The notes: generated from the sequence alone by a model not told the origin. A stretch of 64,000 nt of DNA from Aplysia californica (GCF_000002075.1 NW_004797803.1:221014-285013), one strand, 5' to 3'. Counted from the stretch's first letter, positions 11,601-20,295 are shown. Numbers and translations are program-made.

Positions 11601-14600
11601 CTGAAATACTGCTGTAATGGCTGGGACTGGGGTTAGGGAGTGCACAAAAATGGCTGGGGGTGGAAGGGTTAAATTGTGTCAATAGGGGCCATAAACACCT
11701 ACAATGACCATCGTTTTTCCCCTCACCTGTCAGCCTCATCAATGACCAGCCACTGGACACGTCTCAGCGACAGGACACTGGTGGCGTTGATGTGGTCAAG
11801 GAGACGGCCTGGGGTGGACACCAGAATGTTCACTCCTTTACGCAGCCTGAAGAAAAGATCAAAGTTCAAGCATCAGATTGTCAAAGTTCAAGCATCAGAT
11901 TGCACTCTAAATGAAGGTCACAGTTCCAGCATCAGATTGCTCTCTCAACGCCCTGAAGAAAAGGTCAAAGTTCAAGCATCAGATTGCACTCTCAATGGCC
12001 TGAAGAAAAGGTCAAAGTTAAAGATTTTTGTTAAACGTGAATTCGCTTACAATTATTAATTTGTTAACAGGATTTTAATTTTTTACACAGGTCCAATCCT
12101 TAAATTCATACAAAGAAGTCCTATCATTATTAATTTACATAATAACATACAAGTATGTTTTGACATTTTCTTTCTTCTATTTTTTAGTAAAATATATTTA
12201 AAGACCAGGCAAACTCTATTGATCATTCCGACCAGTAGACAGAAAAATCAAAAGAAAATCAACATGAAAATTAAAAACTAAAAAAATGAAAAACAAAATC
12301 ATACATAAAATTAAAATTAAAAAGCAAAACCTCGAACAGTGACCAAAAGATAATCATACGTAAAATCAAATATAAAAACTACAAACTAGAACAATGTTAA
12401 TCAAAACTTTACAGACCTCGATTTTTCTGCCTTTCTCTTCTCTCCCCCCATCAAACAGCCAGGCACAATCCATATGAAAGTCTGTGAGAAACAAAGAAAG
12501 CACTTATTATAGAATGAGGTAAATTCAGAAACGTCAGCTTAAACCAAACACAGTCAATCTGAAATCAGCAGTAAATCATTAAAAATAATAATAAAGTCCC
12601 TGATTTTTTTTCTCCTATTTGAACAGCCTCTCTAAACAAAAAAATGCAGCTAAACAAATGAGAATCCAAAAGGCTGCAGATTTCCGTTTGAACGGACTCA
12701 ACTGTACATTAGTGCGTTACCATAAACAAGCCAAGCGCAATTCTTAAAACACCATAGTCACTACTGTCACATTAGACACCATAGCCACTGCTGTCACATT
12801 AGACACCATAGTCACTACTGTCACATTAGACACCATAGTCACTGCTGTCACATTAGACACCATAGTCACTGCTGTCACATTAGACACCATAGTCACTGCT
12901 GTCACATTAGACACCATAGTCACTGCTGTCATATTAGACACCATAGTCACTGCTGTCACATTAGACACCATAGTCACTACTGTCACATTAGACACCATAG
13001 TCACTGCTGTCACATTAGACACCATAGTCACTGCTGTCACATTAGACACCATAGTCACTGCTGTCACATTAGACACCATAGTCACTACTGTCACATCAGA
13101 GTTTGGAAGTGGATAAAACAGCTTGAGAGTAATCTAAAATGGGATAATGTGTACATAAAAAAAAAAAGATGTAATCTAAGCTGATCAATGTTTGGTTATT
13201 TTGGGTGTAGCTTCCCCATAAAATAGACAAAATTGATTCTTCTTCAAGTATAATTTAAAACAAAGTTGCAGTGACGGTTCACCATTCAAATTTTTAAAAA
13301 CTTGTGATATCCTGATCTTATCCCATCAAATATCTGTTCAAGCCCTCTAATTCATTTATTCTTGGTCTATCTCTGCCTCTTTTGCTTATATTTCTCATGA
13401 AAGTAAGATGTGGAAGGCCTATAGTTTGATTCAAGTGTCAAAGAACTACATTTGTCTCGTCCTAATTTGTTTGGGTTTTTTTCCGTGACAATCTCACACA
13501 GACTTCTTTTCAATATATTTTGTCACCGTCACTGAACAATACAGTTCGTCAATATTTACAAATAATGAAAATCAAATATGATGCAGAGTTTGATGAGGCG
13601 TATTGACTGGAACTTGTCTCATTCCTCTTTTTGAAACAGTAATGGATTTAACCCAATAAAACACTTTGTATTAATATTACGTCCTTCACAAAATAGAACT
13701 GTGTTTTGCTTTTCCTGAATACCTCATTATTTAAACATACAACAATGATGAATGATGAAAATGATTTATTGTACTGATTTCATCCACTCACCCTCAGCAA
13801 CTTGAGAAATATATCATAGCTTTGAAGTGCCAGCTGAAAATAAAAGACAATTTTTTTGAAAAATGTAAAGCTGATTGTTTATTTTTTTCTTTTGTTTTAG
13901 TAAATCGTAGCTCATTCACACATTAATGGTCACTAAACAGAGGGGAAAAGTAATTCAGACAGACAGACAGACAGACAGGCAGGCAGAAAGGCAGACACAC
14001 CAGAGAGAAAGGACAGCAGTAGGACCTACTAGTGGTACCCTCCAAACACCTACACAGGCAGACAGAAAGAAACAACAAGGGGAGAGAAGGAAAGTATACA
14101 GCCTATAAGTGGCGCTCTCCAACCAACCTACTACAATGAGAGAAAGACATGGGTCCCAAGGATTAACAGGTGTACATAAACAGCATATTTCCATGAACCT
14201 AAAAAGGCAACATAGATCATCCTTTTAGACACAGATCAAAAGAACCTAACAGAGTTATGATAACAACTTTTGAAAACGTCTCTAATCCCACATCTGAAGC
14301 AATAAAGGAATAGACTTTTTTATATACAAAAAAACCCACCAAAAAAACCATGTGATTACAACAGATGTAAAAGAGTAAAAGACACAAAAACAAAAGATTC
14401 ATCACACCATAACGTAAGATGGAAGGAAACATCAAAGAGATCATTCTCACTGATGAAAGACTTAGTTAATAAAACTGAGGTTAAGATTACCTCTCTTGTA
14501 GGCACTATCACCACAGCATATGGCCCATCATTCCGCTGAACTCTGATTTTTCTCGACTGCAAAGACTGGATTATTGGAACAGCGTAAGAAAGTGTTTTGC

Positions 14601-17600
14601 CTGTGGAAAATATGAAAAAAAATATACTGAAGAGCATTCATCTCTCTATAAAATATATAAAATTTCTTGAGAGCATCCGAGTAGAGAAATGAGCGTCAAA
14701 CAAAAATTGCTAATGCCTGTTTCAGTTTTGCTACATGAAAAAGAAGAAGTATTGAGTATTGTAAGTACCCTGTTGACATAACTCTTCACATGGACTAAAA
14801 CTTACAAAAGTATCATATGATGAAAACTGAAAGTGAAAGTATGTTTCTACTACAAATTGTAAATAATTTATATGTGATTGGAGTCTCCTTCAGGCAAGCA
14901 TGTGGGGGGAAAAAGAACATTTTTTTAATGGAAATATTTTTTTAAGCCAAGTAGGGATACAACGGTTTACAATTCCAAGTACAATACATCCATTCATCCA
15001 TCAAACAAAGTATAATGCACAACATGTTAACACCATACCACTGCAGGAAACCAATATATCATCACTCAAAATTTCCGGTTGCTTTAGGTTATCGTATTTT
15101 GTTCAAAGGCACACCCAGTGACCACCAATCTACACGCTGTGTCAAACACATAATCTTGACATTATTTATTGTGGGCCTGAACTCACCGACAACCACTTAG
15201 CCACTGAAGCCTCCAGTAATTGCTACTGTAATTATTTAATATTGGCCCTTCTTCCCCCCCTCCCCCACCCCCAAGTGAGGAAGCAGGCTACCCAGAACCT
15301 GCCCATCGTGGCCAACCTGTGCTGATAGGGATTAAACATTCCTGCAGACAGACAGAGATAAACCAAAACAAAAAAAAAATCCTGAACTGGGAATCAAAAA
15401 CTCACATCTTCGACATTTGACAGCAAAGAGTATATCAGCTATGTATACAGAGATACCAGTCTCCAAATATTGGAGCAAAAGAGGTATCTTGAGGCCATAA
15501 AACTAATTGATTTAAAAAATCAATTAATTAATTGATTTAAAAAATCAATTAACTAATTGATTTAAAAAATCAATTCCCTTGAAGTAAAAGTATCTACAAA
15601 ACTCATATTCTTCACAACACCTACCAGAACCGGTCTGAGACTTGATAAGAGCATCTTTTCTGCGCAGGAGAACAGGAATGGCCCGTCGCTGGATCTCTGT
15701 CATCTCATGAAAACCGTGCTTCTCCTCTAGATTGGACACCTAAATAGAAAAGCAACATAAGGCAAAATAAAAACATACATCTCAGTCGTATAGAAAACAC
15801 CAATCATAAGGAAAACATAATTCTTTACTAAAGAAAATATAATTCCTAGGGAAAAACATCATACACAAAGAAAACATGATTAATAAAGAAAATATCATAT
15901 TGGGCCATTGCAAAAAGGTGGGGACTTCATTAGGGCCATGAAGGCCATGATATAAATGTTGATCAATTTTCATGACTCTTCGTCCATGCATGCTCACCTA
16001 ATCTGTGACCTATCAAATGTCAGATGTAGCAGTCAAACTTTTTCTGAGCACAAATGAACATATGATTTTCGTACTTCACGAAGGGATAATATTCAGCCAG
16101 AGTTTAGAGTCTTATTTATTAGGCGTTTCCGTACACCCTGGGGTCATTTTGTACCCCCAGGGTTGTATTCTTCAAATTTTAGAATACTTCTAGTGCAAAG
16201 ATCTCTTTGAAACTTTCAGTATTTCTCAAAAAATCATTTTGATTGACTGCTATGCAAAGCGTACGGATCGGATTAACGAGTAAATTTCTTCTCGGGAAAG
16301 TGGTGGCACAGAGTGCCTCACGTCGTGTGGATATGATAGTAAAACACGACGTACAGATAGGGTTAAGTAAATAATTGTAAGTTTTCACACTCCCATCGAC
16401 AGGATTTTTATTATTTAGGAGGCATGCTTCTCCTACCCTGTTCTTCAGGACAGACAAAGGCTGAGGGAAGGACACAACATCCCCGCGGAGAGGACGGAGA
16501 TATTAGATAACTTACCCCCCACTTAGAGAATGGAACTCTTGTCTTCTCTTTGCAATAATGAAGAGCTTAACTGTTACACAGAAGTCCCAGGTAACTTTTT
16601 ATTTTTGCATTGGGAAGAAGCTATAGCTTTCACAAAAGGATGTTAAAGAGCAGGTCTAACACATCAAAAAAGGATTTGAATCCAAACCTTTCTTTTCAAA
16701 CAGAAAAAAACCTTACTTCCTTAGCCCAATACTGGATTTGCTTTTATTGTTTTTATTTTGGTAAGTTTTACGGCGCTCACAACAGCATAGGAACATGAAC
16801 GCTTTGAAGAAAGTTTACATCATATGTGTCATGATGCGGTAGAATCAGGCTCTCGTCATTTTTTGGGCATGTAGAGTTATTGGTTAAAACTTGTTCATTT
16901 GTCTTGCTTTGGGTGAAAAAAAAAATATCCATTTGTCTTGAATACAAGTCAAGATATTTGCAAACGAAGGAGGTGGGGGTCACCTGATTTCAGAGATAAA
17001 ATTAGTGAAAAAATGACCGCCAAAGATTAGTTATTTCCTTTCCTTGAGAGTCAAAGGAAACTGAAAATTTACATTTTTTGTGCATTTGATCAAAGTTTTC
17101 CAGTGAAGTCCACACAGAAAAGTGTCCTTTAATGTGCATGAAAGATGTTGAGTGAGCCAAAAAATCAAACATTCAATAAAAATTCACGAACCAGCGGAAA
17201 AATGCCAGTTTCTTCACTTTGTTTTTTTTTTATGAGCGTCTGATTTCACCACGCTGCCTCACATATAAAACTATAATTTCACCCAGAACCTACCAGATAT
17301 GGATGAATCGGTAAATCCTTGAATGTCTTCCCTGTGAAAACTTTTTCTGAGAGTCCATCCACCTCTGAGCTGAAAACAGACAAAATGTCATAAAGTCTAA
17401 TGATCTCAAAAGGAAAATTCATAGCATCATCATCATGTACATGTTTTTTAAACATCCTCATTCAGACAAACACACACACCCACATATGCACACACATATG
17501 CACACACACACACCCAAGCTAAGACAAACAGTTGTTGCATATTGCTGGAAGCCAAATGGCTTCTCAGCAGCCATTCATGTACTCAGTACTTAGCTCAAGT

Positions 17601-19841
17601 GATCGCTTCCTGCCTCACAGGCAACTTGATACCTTATGGGTATTTGTCCCTAAAGAGATGACTTTACAGCTTTGAATGCTAACAGTTAGATCTTGCCCTC
17701 ATCAAAACCTCCTAGCTCTTTCCCTATCAGGTCAAAATCCACCACTGGCCCAGGGCTTTTCCCTGACCTATTTTTACGCCTTTACCCCGCCAAAGGATAA
17801 TGTCAAAAGATCCAACTAAACACACACAAACCATATCTTATGGCCCATCAAACTGAAGGTTAAAAAATAATCTATCAGATGGTGATACAATATTGAAGAT
17901 GAATTCCAATTATATTACTTTGGAGTTTCTAAAAGTGATTATGCAATATCGAAGGCGTCATATGAAATCAACAATTTTCCAGCTTTGAAAGGTCATATCT
18001 TAAAAAGTACAACAGCAGCATAATTCAAACTTCCCAAGTAGGTAGCCTTAAGTAATGCGATGAAATGCTGAAAGTTATGTTATGTCATGTGTACCTAATA
18101 AAGAAGTGAAAATATGAGACATATACTGAAGTCAGGGTAGCGCTTTTTCCCCACATGTTTACGTTTTGAAGGGGACAAAAAAAGTGCTGAAATTACTAAA
18201 ATTCGTCTCTCAGTGCTATATTTTCTTACGCATCTGCTAACAGGAAGTCTGTTCTATCATTTTGAAAACGTGGATCATCCGAGAAATTTGTGTCTTTTCA
18301 TTATTGGATTGATAGAAAGCCACTCGAGCCGTATTTTGCGGCTCTTGGTCCAGCGAGGCAAGGTCCGCGAGCCACAAAATGCGGCTCGTGGTAGGGAAAG
18401 TGCTAGACAGAAAATTTGAGCTTCCCATCCAAAGATTTCAAAAGAAGGTGATGTTTACTCTATCAGTCAAAAAGAGAGTCAGCACAAACCCAGTGATGTT
18501 TGGAATTTCTGGGTTTTTTCTGAAAAGGGAGGATATGATACTGTCTCCTTTTCTCTTTTTGAATGTCTCTATTCCATCATTCTTTCCATCATCATTGCTG
18601 GATAACTGTTTCCTCTTGAGGTTTCCACGGTTATCGCCAGAGGCTGAAGAAGACAAAAGATGACCTCCTTGGTTCTTTTCTCTATCAAGTCTTGATTCTT
18701 TACGCTGCTTTACTCGAGATGCCTGAAAAAATAAAAACACATAGCACGTGAGAAGACACATGGGAAATTTTTTGAACATTACTAATATAGACCTAGATTT
18801 CAACAAAATAAATTTAACTTTTATTTCATTCACTTTCAGGTTTTACAGAATACACATAACAAACAGGTCTGTTACCTTCTGTTATAGATTAGGTCAAGAA
18901 TGATTATACCCCCCCCCCCCCCCCCACCATCTTCCAGATTGGAAGGACTTCCGTAACGAGCAACCACCTCAACAAACATTTCCCCTTTCCCAAACCCCAA
19001 CCCTCTATTCTACTCTGTTTCATAGTGGTCGCTCGTTACAGAATTCCTCCCAGATCAGTACTCTACTAAACAAAAGCACTGACTATTAGACAAACAGAAG
19101 TAGTGTGCCCATAATCTACAAGGAATTACGATTTCATTCCCCGCCCATTGTGAGAGCTGTGTTACGTGTAGAGTACTCATAGGAGGCTATCATAGGCTAC
19201 TACATCTAGTCTCTAGAATCTAGATGTTAGATTCTAGTCATAGCCTATGCATAAAATCAATGTAATAAGGTCTTAGATCTTGGACTAACACTTGTTGTAG
19301 TTATAGTACTTATAGCTACTTTGTTCCACTTTTGGGGGTGGGGGGGTGAGAACGAATTTTGTAATTGTGTCAAAAAATTTGATTTGGAAATTGCAAAATC
19401 GTCAATCGCAATAAGATTTTGTAAACAAATAGATCTAGAGTCTAGATCTAGATCTAGATCTAGGCCAAGCCAGAAAATAGTTAGTCCTGGATCTCACCCG
19501 ATTCTATACCCTTGAAACACACGTAACCGTAAAAAGGAAAACAAAACCAGTTACAGTAATTCTAGATTCTAGATCTAGATTCTAGATATCTAGAATCTAG
19601 ATCTAAAATCTAGATCTAGATCTAGATTCTAATTCTTGATTGAAGATCTCGTACTAAATCTAGATATCTTATATCTAGATCTAGACTAGATCTAGATCTA
19701 GATCTAATCTAACTAAAGTATATTTCATTTCAGTTGGCAGTTGGGCCTCACCCGATCACCATGTATCTTTTTTCTTGAAGGGAAATTTGAGACATCGTCA
19801 CTGACCAGGTTCAGTGAGATTTCACCTGAAAAATCGTCCAT
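341..19841 (-). CDS. DDX31: DDX31-like ATP-dependent RNA helicase, 14 exons, 3' part outside window
   Basis: DEAD-box helicase of the DDX31 (yeast Dbp7) family. The family is nucleolar and acts in large ribosomal subunit assembly using ATP. Joined exons (minus strand): 19841-19752, 18722-18490, 17369-17294, 15739-15625, 14600-14491, 13833-13792, 12481-12417, 11846-11727, 9175-9066, 7214-6961, 6616-6344, 2551-2492, 1461-1271, 425-341; 608 codons with matching phases throughout. Seen in the protein: Q-motif region about 120-155, motif I SQTGSGKT 167-174, PTREL from 205, TPGR 255-258, DEAD 280-283, SAT 315-317, VVFLST from 414, ARGLD 520-524, HRVGRTAR 545-552. The core residues are all present. 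A D8 acidic tract about 459-466 expands a loop in RecA domain 2. The conserved C-terminal extension lies beyond the window. The family assignment comes from recalled human DDX31 sequence, not a search. Confidence 0.95.
438..754 (+). repeat. Dispersed repeat C, copy 1
   Basis: About 317 bp matching the reverse complement of 16945-17261 with many substitutions. Shared blocks include TGTGAGGCAGCGTGGTGAAA, TTTCTGTGTGGA, TTTCAGTTTCC and CAATATCTTGACTT. No coding or terminal inverted repeat is visible, so the class is unknown. It touches the acceptor region of DDX31 exon 14. Confidence 0.75.
1027..1205 (-). mobile_element. Dispersed retroposon family A, copy (DDX31 intron 13)
   Basis: Near full-length copy of a ~175-bp family also at 7249-7427, 8308-8485 and 49968-50148. 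Read on the minus strand it starts TGGTTGGCAGGTGCTTTGG and ends GCAAGTGCCATAAAACTC with a short A-rich tail. A truncated copy at 24835 has a 13-bp target duplication, showing spread by retroposition. Confidence 0.75.
1271..1461 (-). CDS. DDX31: DDX31 exon 13, motifs V and VI
   Basis: Acceptor TTGACCTCAG, donor AG|GTATAT. Encodes [29 protein letters not shown] and [16 protein letters not shown]. Motif VI (HRVGRTAR) with its arginine finger is intact. The sequence is very close to vertebrate DDX31. Confidence 0.96.
1706..1985. repeat. 140-bp tandem duplication
   Basis: Two head-to-tail units (1706-1845, 1846-1985), nearly identical, each beginning GGTCTAACCTTTACTTTTAC and ending GACATGGCCAACTCAAG. 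It lies in DDX31 intron 12. The few differences imply a recent duplication. Confidence 0.9.
2467..2480. repeat. Poly-G run next to exon 12 donor
   Basis: A run of about 14 G on the plus strand (C in the transcript), starting about 10 bases past the GTAAGT donor of DDX31 exon 12. Such runs are length-unstable and error-prone in assemblies. Confidence 0.85.
2492..2551 (-). CDS. DDX31: DDX31 exon 12 (60-nt)
   Basis: Twenty codons, [20 protein letters not shown], between acceptor TTGTTTCAG and donor GTAAGT. It matches the human segment ERTAVFQEFSHSRRGVLLCT and supplies the first part of motif V. Found by looking for this missing block between exons 11 and 13. Phase 0 at both ends. Confidence 0.93.
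2598..2945 (-). mobile_element. Decayed LINE 3' end (TAA-type tail)
   Basis: Read on the minus strand, an untranslated-looking stretch ends GGGATCAATAAAAGTG and then (ATT)n. This is the kind of tail seen in CR1/Rex1-like LINEs. The block with CAGTGACCACCCATCTA recurs at 14985-15215. No open frame remains. Class by resemblance only. Confidence 0.4.
3079..4822. mobile_element. Non-autonomous hAT element
   Basis: Ends CAGAGCTG and CAGCTCTG with perfect 8-bp target duplications CCTATCCG (3071-3078 and 4823-4830). The subterminal regions are dense in GTACTT/AAGTAC motifs, a known habit of many non-autonomous hAT elements. No transposase frame. It sits inside the piggyBac-like MITE and itself carries a pogo-like insert. 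Confidence 0.88.
3855..4630. mobile_element. pogo/Tigger-like element, right end missing
   Basis: Starts after TA with CAGTAGTCTCCGCCTAAGAT, the same end as the element at 57331-58341, and its interior matches that element in reverse (for example the block with GGTCAGGGAAGAGTTCACAG). The far end has no matching inverted repeat, so it was cut back after insertion into the hAT element. Right limit approximate. Confidence 0.75.
4971..6106. other. DDX31 intron 11, no recognised feature
   Basis: AT-rich intronic sequence. Short open frames on both strands around 5500-5790 share no family I recognise. Nothing further seen. Confidence 0.5.
6108..6125. repeat. Poly-C run
   Basis: Homopolymer of about 18 C in DDX31 intron 11. 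Likely length-variable and a sequencing risk. Confidence 0.85.
6344..6616 (-). CDS. DDX31: DDX31 exon 11, motif IV and acidic insert
   Basis: Acceptor CTTTCTTCAG, donor AAG|GTGAGG. Encodes [20 protein letters not shown] (motif IV), an insert with a pure D8 run (GAT/GAC codons) followed by KKKKSSKGK, and [11 protein letters not shown]. The acidic-basic insert sits in the loop before the LHG motif, which is length-variable in the family. The exon start is copied several times in the adjacent intron. Confidence 0.94.
6596..6905. repeat. DDX31: Tandem copies of the exon 11 splice acceptor
   Basis: Four units of about 85-98 bp. The first contains the true start of DDX31 exon 11. The others repeat TTTTGCTGCNGGCCTTGGTG plus the acceptor, the intron block GAAACATGG and CAACACAATTTAGAT. 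Copies near 6716 and 6812 keep a usable AG. The one near 6897 has lost it. The exon part covers only about 20 bases. Confidence 0.9.
6961..7214 (-). CDS. DDX31: DDX31 exon 10, linker between RecA domains
   Basis: Acceptor CTCGCCAG, donor CAG|GTGAGT. Encodes [17 protein letters not shown], a low-complexity S/A/D linker, then [20 protein letters not shown], matching LKQHVTVVPSKLRLVCLAA of human DDX31. The linker is longer and more polar than the flanking core. Confidence 0.94.
7249..7427 (-). mobile_element. Retroposon family A copy (DDX31 intron 9)
   Basis: Near full length and close to the copies at 1027 and 8308: blocks GCACTTGCAACACAATAAGG, GAGAGAAACAAAC, GATAGATGTTTCATAGGAA and CACACCAGAGCACCC. 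Followed by a TTTG tetranucleotide run (7429-7461). Confidence 0.8.
7429..7461. repeat. (GTTT)n microsatellite
   Basis: About eight TTTG units with one CTG interruption, adjoining the family A copy. A poly-G run follows at 7528-7539. Confidence 0.85.
8308..8485 (-). mobile_element. Retroposon family A copy (DDX31 intron 9)
   Basis: Near full length. On the minus strand it starts GGGTGCTCTGGTGTGGTTTG and ends GTGCCGTAAAACTC followed by TTACTAAAACTAAG, a simple 3' tail. The tail side supports retroposition. Confidence 0.8.
8768..9042. repeat. 16-bp minisatellite containing TGACCT
   Basis: About 17 degenerate 16-bp units of the form TGACCTSAATAACCTA. Roughly eight keep a perfect TGACCT, the reverse of the nuclear-receptor half-site AGGTCA. 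The array ends about 25 bases downstream of the exon 9 donor in the transcript. Confidence 0.88.
9066..9175 (-). CDS. DDX31: DDX31 exon 9, motif III
   Basis: Acceptor TTTCCTCAG, donor G|GTGACC. Encodes [17 protein letters not shown] and [12 protein letters not shown] is motif III, which links ATP hydrolysis to unwinding. Human DDX31 has ILDLGFEKD and LLSATLTEG at the same place. Confidence 0.95.
9432..9660. repeat. Fold-back repeat, left part
   Basis: CGACCCCAGTGCTTTCTTG at about 9438 is answered by CAAGAAAGCACTGAGGTCG at about 9638, giving arms separated by a short centre. Inside are two copies of a block with CTCATAACAAAGARTGAGC. A related arm recurs at 10495-10620. Confidence 0.75.
10495..10620. 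repeat. Fold-back repeat, related arm
   Basis: Carries GGAGATACGACAAGAAAGCA and CTGGGGTCG, matching the arms at 9432-9660. It may be the right end of one longer element whose left end is at about 9438, interlocked with the element at 10158-11465. Confidence 0.55.
10621..11040. other. DDX31 intron 8, no recognised feature
   Basis: AT-rich sequence without a recognised repeat or open frame. Confidence 0.5.
11727..11846 (-). CDS. DDX31: DDX31 exon 8, motifs Ib and II (DEAD box)
   Basis: Acceptor CTTTTCTTCAG, donor AG|GTGAGG. Encodes [19 protein letters not shown] and ends WLVIDEAD, so it holds the TPGR motif and the catalytic Walker B DEAD. Decayed copies of its acceptor are repeated upstream in the intron. 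Confidence 0.96.
11830..12020. repeat. DDX31: Tandem copies of the exon 8 splice acceptor region
   Basis: CCTGAAGAAAAGRTCAAAG occurs at the true acceptor of DDX31 exon 8 and again at about 11952 and 11999. Each is followed by copies of TTCAAGCATCAGATTG. On the minus strand each reads CTTTTCTTCAGG, a good acceptor, so there are two decoy sites 105-155 bases upstream of the real one. Confidence 0.88.
12417..12481 (-). CDS. DDX31: DDX31 exon 7
   Basis: Acceptor TTCTCACAG, donor AG|GTCTGT (weak). Encodes [20 protein letters not shown], matching the [19 protein letters not shown] block that is distinctive of DDX31. Phase 0 in, phase 2 out. Confidence 0.93.
12749..13097. repeat. 27-bp minisatellite, 13 copies
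   Basis: Unit ACACCATAGTCACTGCTGTC plus ACATTAG, very uniform. The 27-bp unit has no stop on the minus strand, so it mimics a repeated peptide (MVSNVTAVT). It is intronic (DDX31 intron 6) and there is no sign that it is coding. Confidence 0.95.
13098..13791. other. DDX31 intron 6, no recognised feature
   Basis: AT-rich sequence between the minisatellite and exon 6. I recognise neither a repeat nor a gene in it. Confidence 0.5.
13792..13833 (-). CDS. DDX31: DDX31 exon 6 (42-nt micro-exon)
   Basis: Fourteen codons, [14 protein letters not shown], between a TATTTTCAG acceptor and a GTGAGT donor. It corresponds to LALQSFDTVQKLLK of human DDX31, directly after PTRE. Too short for a plain ORF search. 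Phase 0 at both ends, so skipping it would keep the frame but delete the end of motif Ia. Confidence 0.93.
13957..13990. repeat. (GACA)n / (GGCA)n microsatellite
   Basis: CAGACAGACAGACAGACAG leading into GGCAGGCAG, in DDX31 intron 5. Confidence 0.85.
14491..14600 (-). CDS. DDX31: DDX31 exon 5, motif I end to motif Ia
   Basis: Acceptor TTTCCACAG, donor GAG|GTAATC. Encodes [14 protein letters not shown]... and ends VPTRE. It completes motif I and gives most of motif Ia (PTREL). In phase 1, out phase 0. Confidence 0.95.
14985..15215 (-). mobile_element. Decayed LINE-like fragment, second copy
   Basis: Shares the block AGGCACACCCAGTGACCACC and the following CTGTGTCAAACACAT with 2860-2930. In DDX31 intron 4. 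No frame and no tail visible. Confidence 0.4.
15505..15575. repeat. Three tandem 21-bp palindromes
   Basis: AATTGATTTAAAAAATCAATT at 15505-15525, 15530-15550 and 15555-15575, a 25-bp period. Each copy can fold on itself or pair with the others. They start about 50 bases past the donor of DDX31 exon 4. Confidence 0.93.
15625..15739 (-). CDS. DDX31: DDX31 exon 4, Q motif and motif I
   Basis: Acceptor CTATTTAG, donor G|GTAGGT. Encodes a Q-motif segment ([13 protein letters not shown]) and the first part of the ATP-binding P-loop SQTGSG, split by the intron after its second glycine codon begins. Three copies of a palindrome lie just downstream in the intron. Confidence 0.95.
16117..16362. mobile_element. 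piggyBac-like MITE, decayed second copy
   Basis: The right end GTACAGATAGGG is followed by TTAA (16363-16366). The interior matches 4831-4966 and 2979-3078 in reverse (for example AGATCTCTTTGAAACTTTCA and GTAAAACACGACGTAC). The left end is degenerate. This copy has no hAT insert, so it serves as the empty form of the family. Confidence 0.72.
16752..16803 (-). mobile_element. Family A fragment (weak)
   Basis: GTAAGTTTTACGGCGCTCAC and AACAGCATAGGAACATGAACGC resemble the 3' end of family A. Truncated and diverged. Confidence 0.45.
16945..17261 (-). repeat. Dispersed repeat C, copy 2
   Basis: Inverted relative to copy 1 at 438-754. It lies about 25 bases past the donor of DDX31 exon 3. The two copies could pair in the primary transcript over roughly 300 bases, though with many mismatches. 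Confidence 0.75.
17294..17369 (-). CDS. DDX31: DDX31 exon 3, Q-motif region
   Basis: Acceptor CTGTTTTCAG, donor G|GTAGGT. Encodes [19 protein letters not shown], matching the EKVFTSDAFHELGLHPHL type of sequence that leads into the Q motif in DDX31. In phase 2, out phase 0. Confidence 0.93.
17468..17515. repeat. CA-rich microsatellite
   Basis: ACACACACACCCACATATGC and further CA/TA units, in DDX31 intron 2. The rest of that intron to 18489 shows nothing recognisable. Confidence 0.7.
18490..18722 (-). CDS. DDX31: DDX31 exon 2
   Basis: Acceptor TTTTTTCAG at 18723. Encodes a basic, low-complexity N-terminal region rich in K, R, S and D that ends in [13 protein letters not shown]. This resembles the SSLFKNNPDIPEI segment before the helicase core of human DDX31. 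The donor G|GTTTGT is weak but is the one that gives phase 2 for exon 3. Confidence 0.85.
18909..18926. repeat. Poly-C run
   Basis: About 17 C in DDX31 intron 1. A length-unstable homopolymer. Confidence 0.85.
19432..19712. repeat. TAGATC / TCTAGA repeat region
   Basis: Clusters of CTAGATCTAGATCTAGATC and degenerate TCTAGATTCTAG units in DDX31 intron 1. The same hexamer repeats appear at 31275-31345, 31483-31510 and around 36428-36440, so this is a genome-wide simple repeat. It is strongly self-complementary. Confidence 0.85.
19752..19841 (-). CDS. DDX31: DDX31 exon 1 with start codon
   Basis: ATG at 19841-19839 opens [12 protein letters not shown]..., 30 codons, ending CGG before a GTGAGG donor (phase 0). 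It is the first in-frame ATG that joins in phase to exon 2. The context upstream of the ATG (GTGAA) is unremarkable. The N-terminus is poorly conserved in the family, so the start is inferred from the open frame and splice fit. Confidence 0.8.
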
Positions 19842-20273
19842 TTCACAAACTTTTGGTACCCACTAGATCTAGATATCTAGTAGTTCTATTTTTTCAGATT
19901 CTAAACATCCTGAAACTGGCAGTCCATCAGTCTATCACGTCGTCACAAACGAAAGAAGCGATATATGTGATATGTAAACTGTAAACAACAGAACGTGCTT
20001 CCAGAGACTCTGGTGCTTCCTACAAGGGGCAGCACTCTGATTTAATCGTCGTGGCTTTTATAATTCGCAGTTTCAGAGCTTTGGTAAAATTATTATATGA
20101 TTCGGAATTAGGTTAGACCATGGGTTAGACAAAGAGACTTTCAGTGTGATAGTTCTCGTCAAGCCTCTGCCAAGAAAAGGATAGACTCTTGTTAGTTTAT
20201 CCAACTTTCATCATTTCATATGCTAGATGAACAGTGCCATCGCAGTAACCCCTGACACTAACTTCCAGCCAAC
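19842..20273. other. Region upstream of DDX31 start codon
   Basis: Should contain the DDX31 5' UTR and promoter, but I find no TATA box, initiator or strong element that I can defend. Confidence 0.4.
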
Positions 20274-20295
20274 ACACACACACACACACACACAC
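20274..20295. repeat. (CA)n microsatellite
   Basis: About 11 CA units between the two genes. Confidence 0.9.

Noticed and set aside
12744-13094. Frame encoding repeated MVSNVTAVT; also the look of a CRISPR-like array
   Set aside because: A 27-bp minisatellite without spacers, in an animal intron. The unit is a multiple of three, which explains the open frame.
18457-18462. GTAAAC as donor of DDX31 exon 2
   Set aside because: It would leave phase 0, whereas exon 3 needs phase 2. The weaker GTTTGT at 18489-18484 fits and keeps the conserved order.
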